NCBI GenBank assembly: GCA_045636125.1
Contig: JAZTWX010000042.1
Coordinates: 42,712 to 106,711 of the forward strand
Direction: 5' to 3'
DNA: 64,000 nucleotides
Source: HGM04593 sp045636125
Lineage (GTDB): Bacteria; Bacteroidota; Bacteroidia; Bacteroidales; Bacteroidaceae
Within the stretch, counting starts at the first letter, position 1. The number at the start of each line of letters is the position of its first letter. The translations under genes and the position numbers were made by a program. This document shows positions 55,244 to 63,762 of this stretch, piece after piece. The notes under the pieces were generated by a model. That model was not told where the DNA came from. It did no database searches and worked only from the letters and a program-made list of their open reading frames with translations.

Positions 55244-56368
55244 ATGAAAAAGGCATTATTTATAGACCGCGACGGAACAATAATATGGGAGCCCCCCGTA
55301 ACCGAGCAGGTTGACACTTTGGAGCAGCTGGTGTTTATGCCGGGTGCCATAGGAGCTCTTGCGAGAGTGGCCGAAATGGATTTTGAGCTTGTCATTGCAA
55401 GCAACCAGGATGGTCTCGGCACGCCGGGTTACCCCCGTGAACAATTCGATGTTGTACACAACAAAATGTTGCAGGTGCTCGAAGGCGAGGGCATCACTTT
55501 TGCCGACCAGCTTATTGATGTTACCTACAAGAGCGACAACCAACCCACCCGCAAACCCGGTACAGGTATGTTCGGCAAGTATATGGGTGGCGCATACGAC
55601 CTTGCTGCCTGCTATGTTATAGGCGACCGTCTCACCGATGTTGAGCTTGCCCATAATCTTGGTGCAAAGGCCATCCTCTACACAACCGACGAGGCGCGTG
55701 TAGAGCAGTTGAAAAACGAACCTTATGCCGCTGCCTGCGCGCTTGTTACTGGCAGCTGGAGCGAAATTGCAGAATTCCTGCGCAAGGGCGAGCGTGCAGC
55801 AACAGTTGCCCGCAAGACCAACGAAACGGATATTACCGTTTCCATAGACCTCGACGGCAAGGGCGTGTCGGGCATCGATACCGGCCTTAAATTCCTCGAC
55901 CATATGCTCGACCAGATTGTGCACCACGCAGGCGTTTCACTCAGCGTGAAGGCTGCTGGCGACCTTGTTGTCGACGAGCATCACACAATGGAGGATATTG
56001 CCATTGTGCTGGGTGAGGCTATAATAAAGGCGCTCGGCAACAAACGCGGCATCGGTCGTTACGGCTTTGTGCTCCCAATGGACGAGAGCCGTGCAATGGT
56101 CCTTGTCGACTTTGGCGGCAGAATCGATTTTTCGTGGGATGTGCAGTTTACCCGCGAATATGTGGGCGATGTTCCCACTGAAATGTTCAGCCACTTCTTC
56201 AAGTCGCTGGCTGCTGCAATGAATTGCAACCTCCACATTCAGGCAAAGGGCGAAAACAACCACCACATTGCCGAGGGTATTTTCAAGGCCTTTGCGCGTG
56301 CGCTGCGTCAGGCGGTCAAGTGCGAGCCTTTCAGTTACGAACTTCCAAGCAGTAAAGGTGTACTATGA
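55244..56368 (+). CDS. hisB: Bifunctional histidinol-phosphatase / IGP dehydratase
   Basis: 374 residues. The N-terminal half (about 1-170) is a HAD phosphatase with FIDRDGTIIWEPP (D8 and D10). The C-terminal half (about 180-374) is imidazoleglycerol-phosphate dehydratase with LDGKGVSGIDTGLKFLDHML, DLVVDEHHTMEDIAI and GENNHHIAEGIFKAFARALR, whose His and Glu residues bind Mn. The fused form is shared with E. coli and many Bacteroidetes. It overlaps hisH by 4 bp. Confidence 0.96.
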   Translation: MKKALFIDRDGTIIWEPPVTEQVDTLEQLVFMPGAIGALARVAEMDFELVIASNQDGLGTPGYPREQFDVVHNKMLQVLEGEGITFADQLIDVTYKSDNQPTRKPGTGMFGKYMGGAYDLAACYVIGDRLTDVELAHNLGAKAILYTTDEARVEQLKNEPYAAACALVTGSWSEIAEFLRKGERAATVARKTNETDITVSIDLDGKGVSGIDTGLKFLDHMLDQIVHHAGVSLSVKAAGDLVVDEHHTMEDIAIVLGEAIIKALGNKRGIGRYGFVLPMDESRAMVLVDFGGRIDFSWDVQFTREYVGDVPTEMFSHFFKSLAAAMNCNLHIQAKGENNHHIAEGIFKAFARALRQAVKCEPFSYELPSSKGVL

Positions 56369-56955
56369 TAGCAATTGTTGATTACGACACCGGTAACTTG
56401 CGCTCGGTGTGCAATGCGCTCAGCCGCATAGGTGCCGAGTATTGTGTTACCGACAATCACGAAATAATTAAGAATGCCGACAAGGTGCTGTTGCCCGGTG
56501 TGGGCGAAGCCTCTTCGGCAATGCAGAAATTGAGCGAGCGTGGCCTGTGCGACGTTATCAAAGGGCTCAAACAGCCTGTGCTCGGTATATGCATTGGCTT
56601 GCAGCTTATGTGCAAGAGTAGTGAGGAGGGTGATGCAACCTGTCTGGGAATTTTCGACACGGTGGTGCGCCGTTTCGAGGCCGCCCCGCAGGATGGAGTG
56701 AAAGTGCCCCATATGGGCTGGAACGAGATAGGCAACCTGCAGTCGCCCCTTTTCAAAGGGCTCGACAATGGAGCTTTTGTCTATTTCGTACACTCTTTTG
56801 CACCCGATATATGCGATGGTACAATTGCAACCGCAAGCAACGGTCGCCCGTTTGCTGCGGCAATCAACAAGGACAATTTCTATGGCACGCAGTTCCACCC
56901 CGAAAAGAGCGGTGCCGTGGGCGAACTTATTTTGAAAAACTTTATCGAATTGTAA
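56365..56955 (+). CDS. hisH: Imidazole glycerol phosphate synthase, glutaminase subunit
   Basis: 196 residues, class I glutamine amidotransferase. LPGVGEASSAMQ, GICIGLQLMCKSSEEG with nucleophile C76, and TQFHPEKSGAVG with the His-Glu of the triad. It delivers ammonia to HisF. It overlaps hisB by 4 bp and abuts hisA. Confidence 0.97.
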   Translation: MIAIVDYDTGNLRSVCNALSRIGAEYCVTDNHEIIKNADKVLLPGVGEASSAMQKLSERGLCDVIKGLKQPVLGICIGLQLMCKSSEEGDATCLGIFDTVVRRFEAAPQDGVKVPHMGWNEIGNLQSPLFKGLDNGAFVYFVHSFAPDICDGTIATASNGRPFAAAINKDNFYGTQFHPEKSGAVGELILKNFIEL

Positions 56956-57681
56956 ATGGAACTTATACCTGCAATTGATTTGATAGACGGCTGCTGTGTG
57001 CGCCTCACACAGGGCGATTATACCGAAAAGAAGGTGTATGGGCAGAACCCCGTCGATATGGCAAAAATGTATGCCGACTGTGGCGTGAAGCGCCTGCACG
57101 TTGTCGACCTCGACGGTGCAAAGGCAAAGGAGCCTTGCAACCTGCACGTGCTCGAGCGTTTGGCCACAGAGACCTCGCTCGACATTGAGTGGGGCGGCGG
57201 AATTAAGAACGGCGAGGCGTTGCGCCGTGCAATTGAGGCGGGAGCCAACCGCGTTATTTGTGGCAGCGTGGCTGTGGACAACAGCGAGCTTTTTGCCGAG
57301 TGGTTACAGCAATATGGTGCGGGGCACGTTATTCTTGGTGCCGACATACGCGACCGTTACGTTGCTACACACGGCTGGTTGAAGGCTTCGCAGGTAAGTA
57401 TAGATGAAATAATAGAGCGTTTCCTGCCTCACGGCCTCAAACAACTTGTGTGCACCGATATTTCGAAAGACGGTATGTTGCAGGGCCCCAATTTTCCCCT
57501 TTACGTTGAGCTGAAGGAGAAATATCCCACAGTGGACACTACATTGAGCGGTGGAATAAGCTCAATGGACGACATCCGCAAGGCAGCATCTCTGGGCTTG
57601 CACAGCGTAATCATAGGAAAGGCCATTTACGAGGGCAGAATAACATTAAAAGAGATTGAACAATGGTTGCAAAACGAATAA
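56956..57681 (+). CDS. hisA: ProFAR isomerase
   Basis: 241 residues, half-barrel TIM fold. MELIPAIDLIDGCCVRLTQGDY (catalytic D8), VVDLDGAKAKE, WGGGIKNGEAL and TDISKDGMLQGPN (second catalytic Asp). It isomerises ProFAR to PRFAR. The 3' end overlaps hisF by 19 bp. Confidence 0.97.
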   Translation: MELIPAIDLIDGCCVRLTQGDYTEKKVYGQNPVDMAKMYADCGVKRLHVVDLDGAKAKEPCNLHVLERLATETSLDIEWGGGIKNGEALRRAIEAGANRVICGSVAVDNSELFAEWLQQYGAGHVILGADIRDRYVATHGWLKASQVSIDEIIERFLPHGLKQLVCTDISKDGMLQGPNFPLYVELKEKYPTVDTTLSGGISSMDDIRKAASLGLHSVIIGKAIYEGRITLKEIEQWLQNE

Positions 57682-58418
57682 TACCCTGCCTCGATGTAAA
57701 AGAGGGGCGCACTGTGAAAGGTATCAATTTCGAGGGGCTCAGGGATGTGGGCGATGCAGTTGAGCTGGGCCGCCTTTATGCACAGCAAGGAGCCGACGAG
57801 CTTGTATACCTCGACATTAGCGCCACAAAAGAGGGGCGCAGCACTTTTACATCGCTTGTAGAGCGTATTGCGCTTAATATAAACATCCCCTTTACTGTGG
57901 GCGGTGGAATATCGACAATTGACGACGCTGCACGTTTGCTCGATGCCGGTGCCGACAAAATTTCAATAAACAGCGCGGCGGTGCGTAACCCCTCGCTCAT
58001 AGACGAGATAGCATCGAAATATGGCAGCCAGTTTGTGGTGCTTGCAGCCGATGCAAAGCAAATAGACGGTGTGTGGCGCATTACCACCCACGGTGGCAGC
58101 AAACTCACCGAAAAGGAACTTTTCAGCTGGGCCTATGAAGCACAGGAGCGCGGTGCGGGTGAGCTGCTCTTCACCTCTATGGACCACGACGGCACACGCA
58201 ACGGTTACCCTTGTGACACATTTGCGGCTCTCGCTGACAAGCTCTCAATTCCCATAATTGCATCGGGCGGTGCAGGTGGTGTTACCGACATTGCCGATGT
58301 CCTCTCTAAAGGCCGTGCCGACGCGGCTCTTGCTGCCAGCATTTTCCATTATGGCGAAATTACTGTTGAGGAACTTAAAAGACAGCTCCGCAGCCGCGAC
58401 ATTAAAGTAAGATTATAA
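57663..58418 (+). CDS. hisF: Imidazole glycerol phosphate synthase, cyclase subunit
   Basis: 251 residues. VAKRIIPCLDVKEGRTVKG (D11), GADELVYLDISATKEGR, VGGGISTIDDAARLLDAGADK, LAADAKQIDG and TSMDHDGTRNGY are the HisF motifs. With HisH it makes imidazole glycerol phosphate and AICAR. The ATG at 57663 lies inside the hisA end, so expression is coupled. Confidence 0.97.
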   Translation: MVAKRIIPCLDVKEGRTVKGINFEGLRDVGDAVELGRLYAQQGADELVYLDISATKEGRSTFTSLVERIALNINIPFTVGGGISTIDDAARLLDAGADKISINSAAVRNPSLIDEIASKYGSQFVVLAADAKQIDGVWRITTHGGSKLTEKELFSWAYEAQERGAGELLFTSMDHDGTRNGYPCDTFAALADKLSIPIIASGGAGGVTDIADVLSKGRADAALAASIFHYGEITVEELKRQLRSRDIKVRL

Positions 58419-58437
58419 TATAAAAACCAAATAAAAT

Positions 58438-59037
58438 ATGAAATTTTCCGATTTTGATTTATCGAAGAGCGGCGACGGCCTTCTCACCGTTGTTGTGCAG
58501 GATTATGCAACACTCAAGGTGTTGATGGTCGCCTATATGAACGAAGAGGCATTTGAAAAGACCGTAGCAACAGGAAAGGCTACATTCTACAGCCGTTCGC
58601 GTCAGGCGTTGTGGACAAAGGGCGAAACAAGCGGCAACTTTATTGAGGTTGTGAAAATGTACCCCGATTGCGACAACGATACTCTCCTCATTATGGGTAA
58701 GCCTTACGGCCCTGCCTGCCACCGTGGCACAACAAGCTGTTTCGACACTCCCGAAAACGAGGGTTTTGTGCGCAAGCTCGAAAAGGTTATTCAGGGTCGT
58801 CACAAGGAGATGCCCGCAGGTTCATACACCACAATGCTTTTTAACAAGGGTGTGAACAAAATTGCACAAAAAGTGGGTGAAGAGGCTGTTGAGAGCGTAA
58901 TTGAGGCTATCGACGGCAACAAGGAGCGTTACCTCTACGAGGCTGCCGACCTCATATATCACCTTCTTGTGCTCAACGAGCAGATGGGCCTTACACTTGA
59001 GGATGTAGAGCGTGAGCTTGCCGAAAGACACAGCTGA
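58438..59037 (+). CDS. hisIE: Phosphoribosyl-AMP cyclohydrolase / ATP pyrophosphatase fusion
   Basis: 199 residues. The N-terminal PRA-CH part (about 1-105) has VLMVAYMNEEAFEKT, FYSRSRQALWTKGETSGN, PDCDNDTLLI and GPACHRGTTSCF, with the zinc cysteines and Mg aspartates. The C-terminal PRA-PH part (about 110-199) has QKVGEEAVESVIEA and EAADLIYHLLVLN. It performs steps two and three. It ends the set of eight histidine genes and is 2 bp before the next gene. Confidence 0.96.
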   Translation: MKFSDFDLSKSGDGLLTVVVQDYATLKVLMVAYMNEEAFEKTVATGKATFYSRSRQALWTKGETSGNFIEVVKMYPDCDNDTLLIMGKPYGPACHRGTTSCFDTPENEGFVRKLEKVIQGRHKEMPAGSYTTMLFNKGVNKIAQKVGEEAVESVIEAIDGNKERYLYEAADLIYHLLVLNEQMGLTLEDVERELAERHS

Positions 59038-59039
59038 TT

Positions 59040-59423
59040 ATGAAAACGCGTTCCATTTGCACAGCATTGCTTTTTCTTTTGCTCGCCTCTTGCGGCGGCG
59101 AAAAGAAAGAGCAGCCTGCTGCTAAAATAATAGACCCCGTGTGGGGGCTGTGGGTGCAACAGATACCCGATGGCACAGCAAAGTTCGAGCTTATGTTCAA
59201 CGAGGACAAGTCGGGCTTTCTGTTTGTTGACGATGCTCTGAAATTCAAGATAGAGTGGGAGCAGGATTCTCTGCTGCATGTGCGTTACAAAGAACCGACG
59301 AACCCCGCCGAAGTTGTTGTGACAAAGAGTTTCGAAAAGACAATGAAGGGCGATACCTTGTGGTTGAGGGATATCGATAGCAATAATTCAGAAAAATTGC
59401 TATATTTGCGCTTTAAGCAGTAA
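59040..59423 (+). CDS. Small lipoprotein behind the his operon
   Basis: 127 residues. The signal peptide ends in LLASC, a lipobox with the cysteine at about 18, followed by GGEKKEQPA. The mature part has DPVWGLWVQQIPDG, a W-G-x-W opening similar to lipocalin-like lipoproteins of Bacteroidales, but I cannot name the family. It starts 2 bp after hisIE and so rides on the his transcript, though nothing suggests a histidine role. The -7 box for the next gene lies within its final codons. Confidence 0.7.
   Translation: MKTRSICTALLFLLLASCGGEKKEQPAAKIIDPVWGLWVQQIPDGTAKFELMFNEDKSGFLFVDDALKFKIEWEQDSLLHVRYKEPTNPAEVVVTKSFEKTMKGDTLWLRDIDSNNSEKLLYLRFKQ
59401..59408 (+). promoter_or_regulatory. -7 box of the GH27-GH16 gene
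   Basis: TATATTTG inside the end of the preceding gene, 36 bp before the ATG at 59445. The -33 element is not clear. Confidence 0.5.
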
Positions 59424-59444
59424 ATAAACTTTAATAACTATAAT

Positions 59445-62400
59445 ATGAAAAGAAAACTCATTGGTTTAATTGCGGTTTTTGCTTTGCCTCTTTTGGCATT
59501 TGCCCAAAATCCCCCTCTTATGGGTTGGAGTTCCTGGAATACTTATGGTTTCCAGATTAATGATTCTGTGATTAAGGCACAGGCCGACGCGATGGTGAAG
59601 CTTGGCTTCAAGGAGTGCGGTTACAACCACATTAATATCGATGATGGCTTTTTCGGTGGCCGCTACGAAGATGGCAGGCTGAAAATACACCCCGAACGCT
59701 TCCCCAATGGTTTGCGCCCGCTGGTCGATTCTATCCACAGCAAGGGCTTGAAAGCCGGTATCTACTCCGACGCGGGCCGCAACACTTGTGCCTCTTACTG
59801 GGGAAAACCCAAGGATACCATTGGCATAGGAGTGGGTCTTTATGGTCACGACGAGCAGGATATGACCCTCTTCTTCAATGAGTTGGATTTTGATTTTATA
59901 AAGGTGGACTATTGTGGTGCCGACCCTGGCAATAACGCCGAGGGACTTAACCTCGATGTTGAGGACCGTTACAAGGAAATTGCAGCCGCAATAAAGGCAA
60001 CAGGCCGCCCCAACGTTACCTGGAACATTTGCCGTTGGGCGTTCCCCGGTACTTGGGCTTGTGAAATTGCCGATTCCTGGCGCACAACCGAGGATATCTA
60101 CCTCGGATGGGAGTCGGTAAAGAGTATCATCAACCAAAGCCTCTACCTTTCAGCTTATACAACCTATGGCCATTACAACGACATGGATATGTTGGAGGTT
60201 GGCCGTGGACTCACCGAAGAGGAGGACAAGACACACTTTGGAATGTGGTGTATAATGAGCTCTCCTCTTCTCATCGGTTGCGACATGAACGACATAAAGG
60301 GCAATGCTCTTGAACTTATGCAGAACAAGGAGCTCATCGCTCTCAACCAGAATACTCTGGGCTTGCAGGCTTATGTTGTGAAAAGAGAGAACGGTGGTTA
60401 CGTGCTCGTGAAGGATGTTGAAGAGAAATATGGCACCACACGTGCTGTGGCATTCTACAACCCCACCGATGCTGCAATAAATATGAGCATCGATTTCTCA
60501 AAAGTAGACCTTGCGGGCGAGGTTATTGTACGCGACCTTTTCGAAAAGAAGAATATTGGCGTTTTTGAAGATTCATATTCGGTTTCTGTGCCCGCTCACG
60601 GTACAAGAATCTATAAATTCACTGCTGAAGAGCGCCTTGAACGCACTGTCTATGAGGCTGAAACTGCGTGGTTGTCGGCCTATCAGGAGATAAAGAACCA
60701 CGAGGTTGAGGGTACAGCCGTCTATTCCGAAAAGGGTATCTGCTCGGGTGGTGTAGCTGTCGGTTGGCTCGGTAACAATGCTGCCAACGACTTGCAGTGG
60801 CGCAACGTGTACAGTGCCCAGGGTGGCGAGTATAAACTGCGCGTATATTTTGTGACGGGCGACAACCGTACTATGAAATTGAGCGTGAACGGTGGTGAGG
60901 CTTTGGAATTTACAGGAAATTCGGGTGGCTGGAACACTGTGGGCTATACCGAATTCGATGTTGTGCTCGAAAAGGGCGAGAATGTTATTCGTCTTTTCAA
61001 TGAGAGTGGCTGGATTGCCGACATTGACAGGATGGAACTTATAAACAAGAACGCTGCAACCGAGGATGGCGACAACTACTATCCCATTATAATTGACAAG
61101 AACCAGGATTACACATCGAACCGCCGCCTTAACAGCGTTTCGCTCGGTGCACAGGTGGTGCAATTGCCCACACCATTGAAGGTGTACAGCAGAATTGACG
61201 ATGCTTGTTTCACAGCTGTTGCGGGTGAAACTCTCACTCCCTCGTTCGGTTATTCGGGTAACTGGATGAATGGTTTTGTATATCTCGACCGTGGACAGGA
61301 TGGAGCCTTCGATGCTGCGTTGAACAGCGATGGCTCTTTTGATGAGGGCAGTGATATTATGGCATTCTCGTATGCCGAGCCCACTCCCGGCACAGGCCCC
61401 GGATACAACAGCAATGGAGTAACCGTTTCAAATGCCAACGTGCTCAATCCTCCCTCTTTTACTCTCCCTGCTGATATTGCCCCCGGTTTCTATCTTATGC
61501 GATTCAAGGTAGATTGGGCAAGCATAGACCCTGCCGGCCGTCGCGAGGATGGTAACGGAATTATCAAAAACGGTGGTGCTATATGCGATGTGCGCCTGAA
61601 CGTTCACGGCAGCACTCACAGCCTCTCGGCAATAGCGAAAAACGGCGCACTTTATGCAGCCGATGGCTCGCAGCTATCCACCGAGGTTGCTTTTGCCCAG
61701 GAACTGAAAGTTAAATATGTTCCCGCCAACGGTTATGCGCTCGATGCATTTATTGTGCGTCACGGCCACAACCTGCAGGGCGAGCAGTATATATGCGGTG
61801 TAAAGCAGTACGACGAAATAATAATTCCCGCATACACAATAGAGGGCGATGTTGTAACAATCCCTGCAAAATACATCGACGGAGATGTTGCCATTGAGGC
61901 TGTCTTTGCCGAAAAGGGTGCCGACACAGCAGGCGGTTACGCCCTTTCGTTCGACCAGGAGGCTGCGCCCGAGGTTCCCGTTGCCGGCACTATCGAGTTG
62001 AGAGCCGGAAGCTATATCTACGATTATTCACTCTCTCAGGACAATGCCTACAAAATGTACACCGAGTTTAACACGGTGGGTGCTGCTCCTGGTGACAGAA
62101 TAATGGTGAATATCGGTGGAACAAGCGAAGAACTTTGCTACTATATGTACATCGACTATAACAACGATGGAAAATTCTCAGTACTTTTCAACGAGGAGGG
62201 CGCACCGGCCTATTCGAGCGAGCTTGTTTCGTTCACCGCTCACAACGGAAAGAACAGCAAGGGTGAGGTAATTGAGGGTGCAGGCGGTACTGTATTGCCC
62301 GCCTTCGAGTTGCCGGCTACCATTAAAAAAGGTGTGTACCGTGCGCGCGTGAAGGCCGATGTGGAAAATGCCTCATCGGTAGGTTCTGATGAAATTCTTT

Positions 62401-63710
62401 CACAAGGCGGCTTTGTGGCCGATTTTCTGATAGGTGTGCTCGAGGGAGAGGCTATCCTCGACCTTAATACCATTAATGGTAGTATAATTGCTCCCAACAA
62501 CAGTGCGTTGCCTGTGACTGTTCCCGCAAACTCATTGCTTTCTCTTGAATTGTTGCCCGGTGCTCCAGGCTTCGAAGCAAAAGAGATTGTGGTGCGCCAC
62601 GGTCATAACCTCGACGGTGAGCAGTACGATGCCAACGGCAACCGCCAGTGGATTGAAATGGTTATTGATATGAAGGGTAAAACCTCTACTGCATTGTCCG
62701 GCTTGGGCATTGATGGCGATACACGCATCTCTGCAAACTTCGAAAAGAGCGAGACTGGCGAGTGGGACGTTGTCTTTGCCGACGAATTCAATGCCCCCGA
62801 CGGTACACAACCCTCTAGCGAGTGGTGGAGCCGTTGCTTGCGTCAGGGTGCTACCTGGAACCGTTGGTTGAGCGACAGCGAGGAGGTTGTTTACATTAAG
62901 GATGGCAAGCTGGTTACACGCGCAATCCCCAACCCCGACACTACAACCGACAATGTACCTATGATTACCGGTGGTATATGGAGCCGCGACAAATTCGGCT
63001 TTACATACGGCCGCGTTGAGGGCCGCATAAAGACTCACGGCTGGATAGGTAATTTCCCTGCATTCTGGATGATGCCCGAAGATCAGTCTCTTGGCTGGCC
63101 CAACGATGGCGAGATAGATATTTGGGAGGTTATCGACGCTTCCGAGTATGCTTACCACACAGTACACTCGAACTGGACTTGGAATTTGGGTAACACTAAT
63201 AACCCCCGCTCTAGTTTCAACGAGTACACAGCGCTCGACCGCTACCACACATTCACACTCGACTGGAGCGAGGATGCTATCGTGTGGTTCGTAGATGGTA
63301 AAAAGGTGGGCGAGTACAACAAGTCAACCTCGGCCGATGCACTTTCAAAGGGTCAGTGGCCTTTCGACGACCATTTCCACCTTATTCTCAACCAAAGTGT
63401 GGGCAATGGAGCTTGGGCTGCTAATGCCGATGTTACACACACATACGAAACACTTTTCGACTGGGTGCGTGTGTACCAGAAAAAAGGTATGGCAAACACA
63501 GTTGATGTTGCCGAAATTGTTGCCGAAAACTATATCTCATTTGCAGCTTTTGATGGCGGAATTTCGGTGTCGGTTAAAACCCCTGCCGTTGTTGCAGTGT
63601 ACGACCTTGCAGGCCGCAAGGTTGCCGATGCATTTGTAAGCGACTCGCACGCTTTCTCGCTTTCTGCAGGAGTATATATTATAAATGGTCACAAGATTAT
63701 TGTAAAATAA
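59445..63710 (+). CDS. Secreted GH27 alpha-galactosidase / GH16 endo-glycanase fusion
   Basis: 1421 residues. Order: signal peptide (1-21, cleaved near AFAQ); GH27 barrel (about 23-395) with MGWSSWNTYG, NIDDGF, nucleophile D155 in DFIKVDYCG and probable acid/base D217 in WRTTEDI; CBM35/6-like domain (about 400-533); GEVED-like module (about 575-720); repeat module with VRHGHNLQGEQY (about 725-824); a second GEVED-like module (about 850-995); a second repeat with VRHGHNLDGEQY (about 1005-1101); GH16 domain (about 1105-1345) with catalytic DGEIDIWEV (E1223, D1225, E1228); C-terminal domain (1350-1421) ending LSAGVYIINGHKIIVK, like T9SS type A sorting signals. It should remove alpha-galactose and cut a beta-linked backbone. 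The target glycan is not identifiable from sequence. Confidence 0.88.
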   Translation: MKRKLIGLIAVFALPLLAFAQNPPLMGWSSWNTYGFQINDSVIKAQADAMVKLGFKECGYNHINIDDGFFGGRYEDGRLKIHPERFPNGLRPLVDSIHSKGLKAGIYSDAGRNTCASYWGKPKDTIGIGVGLYGHDEQDMTLFFNELDFDFIKVDYCGADPGNNAEGLNLDVEDRYKEIAAAIKATGRPNVTWNICRWAFPGTWACEIADSWRTTEDIYLGWESVKSIINQSLYLSAYTTYGHYNDMDMLEVGRGLTEEEDKTHFGMWCIMSSPLLIGCDMNDIKGNALELMQNKELIALNQNTLGLQAYVVKRENGGYVLVKDVEEKYGTTRAVAFYNPTDAAINMSIDFSKVDLAGEVIVRDLFEKKNIGVFEDSYSVSVPAHGTRIYKFTAEERLERTVYEAETAWLSAYQEIKNHEVEGTAVYSEKGICSGGVAVGWLGNNAANDLQWRNVYSAQGGEYKLRVYFVTGDNRTMKLSVNGGEALEFTGNSGGWNTVGYTEFDVVLEKGENVIRLFNESGWIADIDRMELINKNAATEDGDNYYPIIIDKNQDYTSNRRLNSVSLGAQVVQLPTPLKVYSRIDDACFTAVAGETLTPSFGYSGNWMNGFVYLDRGQDGAFDAALNSDGSFDEGSDIMAFSYAEPTPGTGPGYNSNGVTVSNANVLNPPSFTLPADIAPGFYLMRFKVDWASIDPAGRREDGNGIIKNGGAICDVRLNVHGSTHSLSAIAKNGALYAADGSQLSTEVAFAQELKVKYVPANGYALDAFIVRHGHNLQGEQYICGVKQYDEIIIPAYTIEGDVVTIPAKYIDGDVAIEAVFAEKGADTAGGYALSFDQEAAPEVPVAGTIELRAGSYIYDYSLSQDNAYKMYTEFNTVGAAPGDRIMVNIGGTSEELCYYMYIDYNNDGKFSVLFNEEGAPAYSSELVSFTAHNGKNSKGEVIEGAGGTVLPAFELPATIKKGVYRARVKADVENASSVGSDEILSQGGFVADFLIGVLEGEAILDLNTINGSIIAPNNSALPVTVPANSLLSLELLPGAPGFEAKEIVVRHGHNLDGEQYDANGNRQWIEMVIDMKGKTSTALSGLGIDGDTRISANFEKSETGEWDVVFADEFNAPDGTQPSSEWWSRCLRQGATWNRWLSDSEEVVYIKDGKLVTRAIPNPDTTTDNVPMITGGIWSRDKFGFTYGRVEGRIKTHGWIGNFPAFWMMPEDQSLGWPNDGEIDIWEVIDASEYAYHTVHSNWTWNLGNTNNPRSSFNEYTALDRYHTFTLDWSEDAIVWFVDGKKVGEYNKSTSADALSKGQWPFDDHFHLILNQSVGNGAWAANADVTHTYETLFDWVRVYQKKGMANTVDVAEIVAENYISFAAFDGGISVSVKTPAVVAVYDLAGRKVADAFVSDSHAFSLSAGVYIINGHKIIVK

Positions 63711-63730
63711 TTCAGTCAATCGAATAGAGT

Positions 63731-63762
63731 AGATAGGGCGGCTCGAAAGAGCCGCCCTATCT
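63731..63762. terminator. Hairpin after the GH27-GH16 gene
   Basis: AGATAGGGCGGCTC pairs perfectly with GAGCCGCCCTATCT around GAAA. The downstream tract is only GTTTGTTG, so it may act in both directions or weakly. Confidence 0.7.

Noticed and set aside
59445..63710. Polysaccharide utilisation locus around the GH27-GH16 gene
   Set aside because: No SusC, SusD, hybrid two-component system or further CAZymes nearby within the window.
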